DNA from: Clitoria ternatea
Lineage: Eukaryota > Streptophyta > Magnoliopsida > Fabales > Fabaceae
Length of the DNA stretch: 64,000 bases
Assembly (NCBI GenBank): GCA_037962975.1
Contig: CM075669.1
Span: forward strand, 122,032,501-122,096,500
Reading direction: 5' to 3'
In this document: one piece after another, positions 24,003-34,440 of the stretch
Numbering within the stretch: position 1 is the stretch's first letter
How the letters are laid out: each line of letters starts with the position of its first letter
Program-made: the position numbers and the translations under genes
Notes under the pieces: model-generated
Seen by the model: only the letters and a program-made list of their open reading frames with translations
Told to the model about the DNA's origin: nothing
The model's database searches: none

Positions 24003-24336
24003 TGTAAAATTTTCAAATTTATGAAAAGAAGATGAAGATGAAGAAGTTTGTGTTTTAGATTTTAAAGATCTAAGTTTCTTTGCAAATTTCTCAATCTCAA
24101 GATCAAAGAACAGTCTTCCTGTGGAAGATCGAGTTTGCATACACAAACTTAATGGAAAACGTTAGTGTAACAAGAATAAATAAAAAAGAAGTAAAGAATA
24201 AATAAACAAATTTTAAAGTAACTTTTTTACCTAAGTTAAAAGTAAAAACTAAAAAGTAAAGAAAATTTTACCACAGTAATTAAAAATTTATTGTTACTAA
24301 AATCAATTCAATCCCTGACGATAGCGCCAAAAAAAT
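24003..24336 (-). other. 5' leader and primer binding site of the Athila/Diaspora-like element
   Basis: Non-coding leader between the LTR and the gag ATG at 24002. The primer site is at 24312-24330 (minus strand TTGGCGCTATCGTCAGGGA), resembling the Asp-tRNA-type site TGGCGCCGTTGCCGGGGA used by Athila/Tat elements, with several mismatches. It begins 6 bases from the LTR end. Confidence 0.65.
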
Positions 24337-25881
24337 TGTTGGATCTTTGGCAAGCACACCAATTTATCATTGCAATTTTCAAAAATTTATAGATATCGTT
24401 CCCATATGGATTGATTGTTTTAGTGAATGACAATAATTTTTATTTACTAATGATAAAAGTATCAAAACTTATTAATAAAAGAATGTTTCAAAGAATGTTT
24501 CATATACAATTTTGTACAATATTCATAGATTTAAAGATTGAATTATACATTGAGCAAAGAATAGTGTAAAGTAAATTGTAAAACTATCTAGAGAATATCT
24601 ATGAAAATGACACTTTAGAACAATTTCAATACTTGAGATGTAAACACAGAATGACAAACTATGTTGGAATTAGGATCCCCGCACTACAAATATAACAAAG
24701 TAACTACAAACATGCATATTTAATCATTAAGTTTATGTCATTGCAACTAAAAATCATTAAACTCGATCCCTCGGTGAATAAATTATAAATAGTTACCGTA
24801 AAGTCTGATCCCTTAGAAGCTTTCTCAATAAAAACTTGCTTTAAGTCCTGGCCGTAACACAACAATAATTACCAACTCTATCCCTAATAATTGGTATATT
24901 AAGAGTACTTCAACTTTTACTTCCATTAAAAGTAATTTTAACACACATGAAAATCATTCTCCTGTTTGAAGTTCATACTAATAAAAGGTTGAAATACTAA
25001 CATGAAGCTTGAATCATAAACATACATAATTTATAATCACAACATCATACTCATAGATTGGTTCACCAATTCCAACATAAAAAAGTTAGTTACACATGGT
25101 AAAAGTAAAAACACAACTTATAAATGTAGACATGATGAACAATGACTTGAACTTGAAAAGGATTTCATAAAATAAAAAAGAAACTAAACCTACGAAATTA
25201 ATCTCAAGTATATGGAAGGATTCTGTAGTGTAAAGCTCGAATAAAGGGTAAGAAAGGGATGTGAAGAGTGTGATCAGGGATGTATGGGATACTGAAACCC
25301 TTGGCAATGAGCCCTATTTATAGTGGAAGAGATCGGTCCTAACGCTACACGTGGCTGTGGCGCTACGCTTCAGATTTGAAATTTGGCTCCCACACTGAGC
25401 GTAGGGTTGATGCTACGTGTCAAGACTCTGACTCAGATTGCATTATTATTCTCCTGATTTTCAGCAATAATTCGTAGTTATTCTATCGATAATAAGAAGA
25501 CATAGTTCCTATTGTCTCCTACTATCCTTATGTCTATTTCTCATAATGGATTGATTTATTTATGCGTGTTTCCTAGAGTAAGAAACAACCTATCAGTGGG
25601 ATACACGTCGTAGCTGATGCTACGCGTGGGCTTGACACTACAAGTCAGGCTCAAAATCCTAATACTGAGTATAGATCTAGTTTTATGCGTCAACCCTCTA
25701 AATTGTCTTATTTTTCCATACTCAATCTCAAATATTCACTACAAAAATAAAAGAAGCAAGTAAAAATTAATCGCTTCCATTTATTTGTAAAATAATCCAA
25801 ATTTTATATATATTTATACCTTATTTTATTTATTTTATCATACTTTATATAACAAAAACAACAATAATTTAAGGACTAACA
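24337..25881 (-). repeat. 5' LTR of the Athila/Diaspora-like element
   Basis: 1545 bp, TGTTGG...CTAACA, paired with 10070-11587 and followed by the CTAAG duplication. It contains the same clustered inverted words (about 25335-25690: ACGCTACACGTGGC, GATGCTACGTGTCA and GATGCTACGCGTG) and a minus-strand TATA box at 25314-25322. Confidence 0.88.
25314..25322 (-). promoter_or_regulatory. LTR TATA box (5' LTR)
   Basis: TATAAATAG on the minus strand. This copy would drive transcription of the element through gag and pol. Confidence 0.5.
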
Positions 25882-25886
25882 CTAAG

Positions 25887-26587
25887 CTACAAAGAAATCC
25901 TAGTTTTTAGTGAGTCATAGTGAAAAACTTAATTTATAGTACCAAGAAAAATAGAGCTCGGAATCAAATTTTATGATGAATCTAGGTTTTAATTGGTAAG
26001 GATCGTGGCAAGTTATCCACTTTTTGTTGTAGTACTGATTAAAATCAATTGTCATTCTGCTAAAGGTTGATGAATTTAGAATTTTTCATTCAAAACTGTA
26101 ATTGGCATGAAAAGAAATTGATGATCATATTTATATTGCATAAAAGTAAAAGTCCCAAAGCTAGTGATAACAATGAAATAGTAGAATTGATTGAAATCAA
26201 ATAAAGAAAAACTGAGATTGGATTTCATCTATCGCATCCGGCCGTATCTTCGATATAGATATATAAATGGTAGTCGAAGCTATAAATTTTGACGCAACAA
26301 TCAAAAGTCATTCATATCGATTCCATGAATATGAAATCCATAAGAAAACTCCTAAAATGTTAATTCCCTAATCATTTTAAGGATTTTTCCAGCATTATAA
26401 TTAGTTGTTTAAAGTATTCAATACGTTAGAAGCTATTACTAGTATTCATTCAGATCGATTTTCGAGATCATTTTCCAATATCTCAAGAAAAACTAGATCA
26501 AAAGACTATTTATCAGATAAAATTAAACATTAAGAACAAAATGAAATACCAAAATCAATAGTACAAAATACCATATATATATATATA
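25887..26587. other. Probable continuation of the chromovirus relic; no genes
   Basis: Weak collinearity with the first relic LTR just right of the insertion point (CTAAG..AAATCCTAGTTTTTAGTGAG against about 3980-4010) suggests the old LTR resumes here. No coding. It contains a small inverted-repeat unit (26219-26340) and ends in a (TA)n run, the insertion site of the next element. Confidence 0.35.
26219..26340. repeat. 122-bp segment bounded by 10-bp inverted repeats (MITE-like)
   Basis: TGGATTTCAT (26219-26228) and ATGAAATCCA (26331-26340) are exact complements enclosing non-coding DNA. Size and ends would suit a tiny DNA-transposon derivative, but no clear target duplication is visible. 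Confidence 0.3.
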
Positions 26588-26950
26588 ATGAGGACACACT
26601 AAGGGAGGACCCTCACACTACCCTAGAGAAATGACTTGAAGCTTACAAGGGCCCCTTTACAAGGGCTAAGACCAAAAAGGCCAACGAGAGCATTCACCAA
26701 GCCTTATCCTCCTTCCTCTCTTTTAGTGGGCCCAAGCCTTATTCATATTTCACTTGTAATATACTTCTTATTTAGATTCTTTAGGCTTATAGGTTTTATT
26801 TGGGTCTTGCAATGTCAAACGGGCCACTTTTGGGCCATGTACTCTCATCTTGGGCCATGTATAGGCCATGCTCTTCTCTATTAGCACCATTGGGCCTAGG
26901 AATCATGGAGAGGCCCATTTAGAGCTCACTTGGCCAAATTGCTCCAAGCC

Positions 26951-26960
26951 TTATATAAGG
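26951..26960 (+). promoter_or_regulatory. LTR TATA box (5' LTR)
   Basis: TTATATAAGG, preserved as CTATATAAGG in the 3' LTR (36081-36090). The following AGCTCTCC and TTTTCACACACATT are identical in both LTRs, consistent with a start site just downstream. Confidence 0.6.
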
Positions 26961-27253
26961 AGCTCTCCTTTTGTATTTTCACACACATTAATGCATTTGA
27001 GAAATTTCCACTTCATAGTGAGTTCTTAGTGAGAGAAGCTCTCCCTTCTCTCTAGGTTAGAGAAAGCTCTAGCAAGCTCTCATCCAAGGGGATTCCTCCC
27101 TCCTTGGTGGCAAGTTCCAAGGGAGTTATCTCCTTTTGGAATGGCCTCCCCTTCACCTACTCCATTCCATCTCACATCCTTCCCTTTCTCCTTCCACTTC
27201 CATCCTTTTTCCCTACTCTTTCCCTTCACCATTTCGTTAGACTCTTAGGTTTT

Positions 27254-28809
27254 TGGTGTGTAAATCCTGAGTCATTAACTTGATGCATAACTCTCAAAGG
27301 ATTTATATTCTTTTGGCAAGCGCACCAATCATTAAATTTGTAATATATTTGATCATCCCACGGGATTGAGGTAATTACCACAATCTTGGACTAACACAAG
27401 CTGAACCAGAACGCAGTGAAGAATTCATTCTGTTTTTGTTATTTTATACTTTCTATATTTCTATATTTTCAGCAACAATAAAAGAGATAAAATATAATTG
27501 ATAGAAGATAGGTTAGGATTACTTCAGCTCACAATTTCATCAAGAAACATGCAATTAAGGTTCAATCAAGCTTCAGATTCAAGTGGACAATTCACAGATG
27601 GTTGATCCTTAATTCCTTAGGTGATTAACCCTAATTCCTAAGCATTAAACCCTAATCCCTTAGGTGTTCAGTGACAGAAAAATCTAATACAAAATTGGGG
27701 GTTGAACCCTAACTATTCACCTAATTACTAGGCCTGAATTAGTTAGGAAGCTAGAAGTTACCTAAGCCTCAACCATGATTCCTCACTGGTGAGATTCTTC
27801 AACTAGGACTGAATTTGTCAATCCAGCAATGTAGATCCACTTCTCAGCTTATTCTCCTTATGCTTCCAAAGATAATTTCCTCAATACAACTTCAAGATTC
27901 CATCGGAAGCTTCAGCAATCCCAACCCTAGGGGTTTAGCAACCCATGGGAATGGTTTCAGAAGAAGGAACGTGGAAAGCCATGGAAGAGAGAGTTTAGAG
28001 AGGGAAAATGTTTAGAGAGAGATTGAAAATTAGAAAATGAATTGTGTTATTGCTTCTGTCTGTTCCCCTCAATGTATTTACAAATATATATATATATATA
28101 GCTACGAAAAAACTAACTAACTAACTACTCTAATTAATTACAAAGGAAACTAATTAGTAATTAAAATAACTAAACTAATTACATACAATACTTAAGTTAC
28201 AAAAATACAAAATAAACAGTAACTGATACATAACTAATGGTCACTATTGCGGTTCGACGTTGAAGGCACTTAATTAATCTGGCAAATGAACTTCATGCTT
28301 GAGCGTGATTGAAGCGCACTTAAGCGAGGTCATTAAATTAATGAATGCAGTGAATTCACGCTTAAGCGTGATCGAGTGAGCTTAAGTGTGGTCGAAGCTT
28401 GCTGTATGCTGTGATATTTACATGGATTGCATGGTGACTTCACGCTTGAGCGTATAGCCCTCTCACTTGAGCGAGGTGTATGTGTCTTCACACTTGAGCA
28501 TGATCAAGTGAGCTTAAGCGTGACATCTAACTGCACCTGATCCTGCAAAATGCAAACAAATAAATGCCTAGCGTATGTACGCCGGCTGTCTAGCGTATGT
28601 ATGCTAGGTTAATGAATCTACAAATAAACATATTTCCTTATATAGTTATCTTTTTAACCATTTTCTTACACAATTTAAACACTTTTGAATTAAATAATTA
28701 GAACAAGAAATAATGATAATTTATTAAATAATAACGCCAAACTCAACAATATTTACTAGATTAAGTTAATTTAAAGATGAATTTATTAAGTCTTTTTCAA
28801 GACTTATCA
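27254..28809 (-). mobile_element. Solo LTR of an Athila/Tat-like element
   Basis: TGGTGTGTAAATCC...ACTTATCA, flanked by perfect GTTTT duplications (27249-27253 and 28810-28814); the uninterrupted partner LTR reads GGTTTTCCTCCC at this site (about 36379). The left end carries TTTGGCAAGCGCACCAAT and CCCACGGGATTGA, the same words found at the matching end of the Diaspora-like LTRs, so it belongs to a related family and lies in minus orientation. No interior is present: LTR-LTR recombination removed it. It holds a cluster of CTTGAGCGTG/CTTAAGCG words. Confidence 0.85.
28294..28607. repeat. Inverted-word array (CGCTTAAGCG type) in the solo LTR
   Basis: Words such as CATGCTTGAGCGTG, CACTTAAGCGAGG, CACGCTTAAGCGTG and CACGCTTGAGCGT occur about ten times to 28524, followed by two TAGCGTATGTACGC-type words at 28568-28606. 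They are C/G-rich islands in AT-rich DNA. Confidence 0.7.
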
Positions 28810-28938
28810 GTTTTCCTCCCTTCTTCATTCGGTTTGTAATTGGCAAGGGTTATCAACAATGACTTTTGGAGGTTAAAAGAAGAGAAGATCCCTAGATCCA
28901 CCCTTCTTCAAGAAGTTAGAAGAAGTGCCTACATCATT

Positions 28939-28955
28939 TGGTATCACATGAGCTT
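28939..28955 (+). other. Primer binding site (initiator Met tRNA-like)
   Basis: TGGTATCACATGAGCTT begins two bases after the LTR end; its first eight bases match the standard TGGTATCAGAGC site, with an insertion afterwards. Confidence 0.65.
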
Positions 28956-31218
28956 GAGAGGTTCTTCTCTAATCTTCTTCTTCTTTTTGATTTTGGTTTA
29001 CTCTTCTAATAGTTGTCTGGAATTTAATTTCATACCATATACTTTCCTTGTTGATGCCATGATAAAGTAGAAATGTCATAAAAAGTTGTTGTTCTTTTGA
29101 GTTGTGGTGTTAGTTCTTTCTTGTTTCTTCAAATTTGTGCATATTGTTCTCCATTTTGGTTTGGTATTGTATGAGTCTTAAAAATTCAGATTTGGCACAT
29201 TTAGATTTCGGTTGTGAAGTTGTTACATTGGTTGTTAGAAGTTTGTTAATTGTTAGTTGTTAGTTAGAGCCAAATTAGGAGTTAGTTGTGCCGTGTGGAA
29301 CCTTTGTCTAGTGTTCTAAGTTTTGTTAATTATTTTCAACCTTATTAGGAGTTCGTTACCATGTGGTAGGGTTTAGTCAAGTATCTTGCCTAATTCCTAA
29401 AAAGGTTCCATTCTTGTGTTGTTAGGAGTTCTCACTTTAAGACACTCCAAAGTCAACTCATCTTTAGGCTTGTTAGTATCCATTCTTAGTTTTCTTTCTA
29501 GGTTAATTTTGTTTTTGAATGCACAATTAGATAACATCATAATTCAGTTTCATCTTGTTGCATAAAAGAAAATTTGTCAAAAAGATTTGAACATAAGCCT
29601 TCCATTCTCTTTGGAAGAAGGTTGCATTGGTTGTCTAAGCAAGAAAGCATCAATTGAACTTGTACTAGCTTTATTCTTATTTCGGTTTTGGAGATACATT
29701 TGTAGTCTTGTTGCATTGAAAACAAAAGAGACAAGAATAGAAAAATAAATAGAAAAGATACAAAAGAAAGAATATAAGCCCAAAGTACAAAAGTTAAAAA
29801 AAAGGGCATTGAAAAGAAAAGAAGCCTCACTAGAAAGTTGTAAAGTGAAACAATAAGACTCAAAAAAAATCAAATTTTGAAATTCCATAAACCTTGAGAA
29901 AAGACACTTTTTAGTTGACATTACTTACACATTTTTCATTTGAACTTGATTGCTTAGAGTTATAACTTTAGAGTTTCTAAGTCTAGGTTGTACCTTACTT
30001 TTGTTATTGTATTTTAGTTTCTTGTTTATCTAGTTCTGTCTACCAATTTCAGAATCTCCATCCAGAGTATAGAATTTATTCTTTTGAACATTTATTGCTT
30101 TAGAGTCTTGTCAATCAAAAATCCAAAAATATTTCCCATTTGAGTAGCTTTTCTTCTTAAGCCTTTTTAGTTTGTCATTATTCCTTCTCAAGTTTTGTCT
30201 TTGAAGTTGTCTTTCTTTCAAACCTCTTGATAATTCCCTTCTCTATACCATTGAGAGTAGCATATTGGAACACTTGAGGTGTGAGTGTGAATTGCTTGAG
30301 TAATCTTGACACCAAAGAGAAAAGGGTAAGAGTTGTGAGGAGACACTTGAGAGATACACTTGTGAGGTTTAAACTTTGTTGAATTCATTAACAAATTTTT
30401 ATTTGGAGTTGTTTCTTGTCTTGTTTTGCTAGGTAAGGTGGAGCTTACACATCAAGGGAAGAGCTTGAAGAAAATTGTAAAGGAAGCAAAAGCCTTGTAA
30501 CTAGTAGAACTTAGGCAAAAGTTTCAATTCTTAGGCATTGTGTATTAGGTTTTGTCTTGTATTTTGGACACATCTTGGACATTGGACTTTGGACACTATT
30601 ATTTTATTTTGACTTTAGCTAATTTCGCCTAGAGTAGTAGCATTTGCATTTGTTTGTTAACTACTTGTAGAGAGTTAGTTGTTGGTTATAACTAATAGTT
30701 GCTAGTTAGTTGCTTGTCTTAACTAATTAGGTTAATTAGTTAGTAGTTGGAACTAATTCTAGTTGCTTTAACTAATCATAACCGAATTAGTTTAGGGTCT
30801 TAACCAATCCATAATCGAATTAATTGTTAGTTAGGGTTGTTAGACTTAGTTACAACTTCAATAACTAAATAACTACTTCTAGTTAGGGTTTGTTAGGAGT
30901 TGGTTAGTTAGTTAAACTAAATTGGTTAGGTTAAATACTTAGTAACCAAATTTGGTTAGGTTTGTTTAGGGTTAGAAACAACCTAGGACAACCATAATCA
31001 ACTTAGGTTAAAGCCAACCTAGGACTTACATAAGCAACCTAGGACTAACATAGTAAAAGACAACATAGGATCTTGTTTTCCCCTTAGGATAGAAACCTAA
31101 TATTGATATTTTAGGATTATTGTGTGTTTTCTTTTACTTGTTTTGCATTCATCTTCCTCGACTAGTTTGTCTGCACATTCCTTGTTTTTGTCTCAAATTT
31201 CTTTGACAACCTTAAAAG
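28956..31218 (+). other. Long 5' leader of the chromovirus-like element
   Basis: About 2.26 kb without supported coding. 29530-29920 gives only low-complexity minus-strand frames. 30640-30990 is dominated by TTAGTTAG/AACTAA words (tandem-like, diverged). A leader of this length before gag is within the range of plant gypsy elements. Confidence 0.65.
30640..30990. repeat. Low-complexity TTAGTTAG/AACTAATT-rich stretch
   Basis: Dense irregular repetition of TAGTT, AACTAA and GGTTAG words over about 350 bp in the element's leader, without a fixed period. Confidence 0.5.
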
Positions 31219-32853
31219 ATGTCTTCTAGTGATAGGGAGAATAAAACAATGCTTCATAACATAATGGATAGTTTGAATAACATCAATTCTAGGCTAACAA
31301 ATCTTGAGCATAATGAAAACCCTAGAACTAGACATAAAAATCAAAGAAATCATAGACACAACAATAGTGATAGTGAGGAAGAGCCTAGACAAAGAAGACA
31401 CCATGAGCATAAAAGAGAAGACATAGGCTTAAGAGAAGTAAAATTAGAAATACCCCCATTCAATGGCAAAAGTGACATTGAGGCTTATCTAGAGTGGGAA
31501 ATGAGAGTAGAACAAATATTTAACTCTCATCAAATAAAAGAGGAAAAGAAAGTTAGGATAGTCACTCTCTCATTTCAAAATTATGCCTTAGTATGGTGGA
31601 CCCAAGTGTGTAAGGAAATAAATAAAGATAACTTTCCACCAATAGATGATTGGTTAGACTTAAAAGTTCTATTAAGAAAACGTTATGTTCCTAATTACTA
31701 TAGAGGAGAGCTATTAGCAAAGCTAAATAGACTCACCCGAGGGTCAAAGAGTGTAGAAGACTACTACAAAGCTCTAGAGATAGCTATGATTAGGGCAAAC
31801 CTACAAGAAGATGAGGAAACCCTAATCCATAGGTTCTTACATGGCATAAATAGGAACATCAAGAATAGAGTAGAGCTCCTTCCACATGTTGACATAGAAG
31901 AATTACTTCACCAATGCACTAAGGTAGAGAGCCAATTTAAAGAAAGAGAATCCTATAGTGGGGAACATAAAGCCTATAAATCTAAATGTGTAGGACAAGA
32001 GAATAAGGGTAGGTTTGATAGAAACCCTAGGGAGAGGGAAGTGGGCACTTCATCTTCCAAACCACAAAGTGAGTTGCATAAAAATGGAAAAGTTTTTAGG
32101 AATCAAAGAGAAAAGCATGAATCCATATCTAAACCACAATCCTCTAGATCATCTACCATAAAATGTTTTAAATGCCTTGGTAGAGGTCATATTGCTTCTG
32201 ACTGTCCAACAAAAAGAACTATGGTTTTGAAAACTAATGGAACCTACTCAAGTCAATCAGAGTCTAATTCTGATTCTCACTCTTCAAGTGATGACTCAAG
32301 TAGTGATTCTTATGACAGTGAGCATATTTTAGGGGATGATGGTGGGCATTACATGATTAGAAGGTTGCTTGGTAGTCATGTTAAGCTATATGATACTACA
32401 CAAAGAGAGAACATCTTTTATACAAGATGTTACATAAATGACAAATTATGTTCTCTCATTGTAGATAGTAGGAGTTGTGTAAATGTTATGAGCCAAAGAC
32501 TTGTTAATAAGATGGGCTTAGAACTAATAGATTACCCTGGACCCTATAAGTTACAATGGTTAAATGAAAAGGGAAAAATGTTAGTTAATAAGCAAGTCTT
32601 AATAAATTTCACCATAGGCACATATAAAGATGAAGTAAGTTGTGATGTAGTACCTATGGAAACAACTTATATCCTACTAGGAAGACCTTGGAAATTTGAT
32701 AGGAAGGTCATCCATGAGGGGTTCACTAACACCCTCACATTCAAACTAGATGGTAAGAAGATAGTTTTACACCCCCTAACGCCACAACAAGTAGCTAACG
32801 ATCAACTACAAATAAAGCTTAAAAGAGATAGAGTTAGCATCTTCTTCATCTAA
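31219..32853 (+). pseudogene. gag: Gag-protease of the chromovirus-like element (544-aa open frame)
   Basis: The longest open frame in the window. Residues about 75-245 form the Retrotrans_gag domain (KLEIPPFNGKSDIEAYLEWE, RKRYVPNYYRGEL, SVEDYYKALEIAMIRA). A single canonical zinc knuckle follows (CFKCLGRGHIASDC, CX2CX4HX4C, about residue 315). A Ser/Asp-rich linker leads to the retropepsin (about 395-530). Its active site reads VDSRSCVNVMS at residues 415-425: the Gly of the Asp-Ser/Thr-Gly triad is Arg (codon AGG at 32470-32472), which should abolish activity. ILLGRPWKFDRK, the second protease block, is intact. The frame ends at a shift near 32830, after which pol continues in the next frame. 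Capsid formation might still be possible from this gag, but the element as a whole is dead. Confidence 0.88.
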
Positions 32854-33763
32854 CCATGTAGAAAAACATAAGAAAAATAAAAAAGAGGATAAAGGAAAAG
32901 AAGTTATCATCTATGATGACTCTAGAGCCAACTATTTGGCCAACAAACATAATATGAAACATGCTATGTTTTCACATAAACAATGCTTGATCATGTATGC
33001 AAAAGATATCCCTAGCACTTCTTTGTGCTCTTTGGGCACTTCTCCTCCTCCTTTGCCCAAAGGGATTCAAAATATCTTAATTGAATTTAAAGACCTCTTT
33101 CCAAAAGATATCCCAAAAGGCTTACCTCCTATTAGGGGCATTGAACATCAAATATATTTAATTCCCGGTGCTAGCTTACGTAATAGACCTGCATATAGAT
33201 GTAACCCTAAGGAAAGCCTTGAGATTGAAAATTAAGTGAATGAACTATTATCTAAGGGTTGGATTAGACAGAGTTTAAGCCCATGCACTTTACCAGTTTT
33301 ACTTGTTCCCAAGAAAGATGGCTCATGGCGAATGTGTACCGATTGTAGGGCCATCAATAACATTACTATCAAGTATATGCATCCAATACCTAGACTTGAT
33401 GACATGCTTGATGAGCTTAGTGGTTCTATAATATTTTCCAAGATTGATCTTAAAAGTGGCTACCACCAAATAAGAATCAAAGAGGGAGATGAATGGAAAG
33501 CCGCTTTTAAAACCAAACTTGGATTATATGAGTGGTTAGTTATGCCCTTTGGCTTGACTAATGCACCAAGCACATTCATGAGATTAATGAATCATGTTTT
33601 AAGGGAATTCATTGGGCATTTTTTTATGGTCTACTTTGATGATATTTTGGTGTATTTTAAGGCCATGACCTTTTATCTAAACCATCTTAGACAAGTTATG
33701 CTTGCCCTAAGAACAAACAATCTTTATGCAAACTTTGAAAAATGTGTCTTTTGGCATGGATAA
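32854..33763 (+). pseudogene. pol: Reverse transcriptase of the chromovirus-like element
   Basis: Continues gag-pol in frame +2. 32936-33235 is the linker and RT entry (FKDLFPKDIPKGLPPIRGIEHQI), ending at a TAA at 33233-33235. 33236-33763 holds the RT core: PVLLVPKKDGSWRMCTDCRAI, FSKIDLKSGYHQI, VMPFGLTNAPSTFM, and the active-site block MVYFDDILVYF, where the YxDD-type Asp pair is intact. A frameshift with a stop at 33761-33763 cuts it just after CVFWHG. RT would copy the genomic RNA into DNA in the capsid. Confidence 0.88.
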
Positions 33764-34440
33764 CATTGTCTTTCTTGGATTTGTAGTAAGTTCAAAGGGT
33801 GTAGAGGTAGATCACTTAAAGGTTAAGGCCATCCAGGATTGGCGAGTGAAATAAGAAGTTTTCATGGTCTAGTAAGCTTTTATAGGAGATTTGTGAAAGA
33901 TTTTTCCACCTTAGCCTCCCCTTTAAATGAGTTGGTGAAAAAGAATGTTCCTTTTGTATGAGGGCCAAGGCAAGAAAAAGCCTTTCTAGATCTCAAAGAT
34001 CGCCTCACTCATGCTCCAATTTTATCACTTCTAAATTTTTCTAAAACATTTGAGCTTGAGTGTGATGCATCAAATGTGGGTATAGGAGCTGTGTTATTGC
34101 AAGAAGGTCGCCCCATTGCTTTCTTTAGTGAAAAGCTTAATGGGGAAGCCATCAACTACCCCACATATGATAAAGAATTCTATGCCTTAATTAGAGCCCT
34201 ACAAACTTGGGAACACTACTTGATTCCCAAAGAGTTTGTTATACATAGTGATCACCAATCCCTCAAATTCATTAAAGGGCAACATAAACTAAACAAAAGG
34301 CATGCTAAGTGGGTTGAGTACTTGGAACAATTTCCCTATGTCATCAAGTATAAGAATGGAAAATCCAATATTGTGGCTGATGCTTTATCTAGGAGGCATT
34401 CTTTACTTACCTCCCTAGGAGCCAAAGTTATTGGGCTTGA
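33764..34440 (+). pseudogene. pol: RNase H of the chromovirus-like element
   Basis: After a shift the tether segment reads FLGFVVSSKGVEVDH and YRRFVKDFSTLASPLNEL (33770-33945, with a stop near 33960), followed by the RNase H domain. It includes FELECDASNVGIGAVLLQ with the first catalytic Asp, EFYALIRALQTWEHYL with the Glu, VIHSDHQSLKF with the next Asp, and NIVADALSRR with the last. All four acidic residues are present. The open part (34076-34942) continues into the integrase. It would degrade the RNA template during cDNA synthesis. Confidence 0.85.

Larger units (their letters stand above)
10070..25881 (-). mobile_element. Athila/Diaspora-like Ty3/gypsy retrotransposon, minus strand, with nested insertions
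   Basis: The element starts TGTTGG and ends CTAACA, flanked by a perfect 5-bp target duplication CTAAG (10065-10069 and 25882-25886). On the minus strand the order is 5' LTR (24337-25881), primer site, gag, protease, RT-RNase H, integrase, hairpin, a third ORF, polypurine region, then 3' LTR (10070-11587). The gag and protease sequences and the extra 3' ORF are characteristic of the plant Athila lineage; in soybean such elements are called Diaspora. Every ORF has stops or frameshifts. A truncated copia element and a chromoviral fragment sit inside it. Confidence 0.88.
26589..28936 (+). repeat. 5' LTR of the chromovirus-like element, split by a solo LTR
   Basis: Two parts, 26589-27253 and 28815-28936, together match the 808-bp 3' LTR. 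The copy lacks about 20 bp present at 35845-35865. Between them lie a 1556-bp solo LTR and its GTTTT duplication. Confidence 0.88.

Noticed and set aside
29537..29921. Two overlapping minus-strand hydrophobic frames of 108 and 114 codons
   Set aside because: Low-complexity leader of the chromovirus-like element; no start context or family motif.
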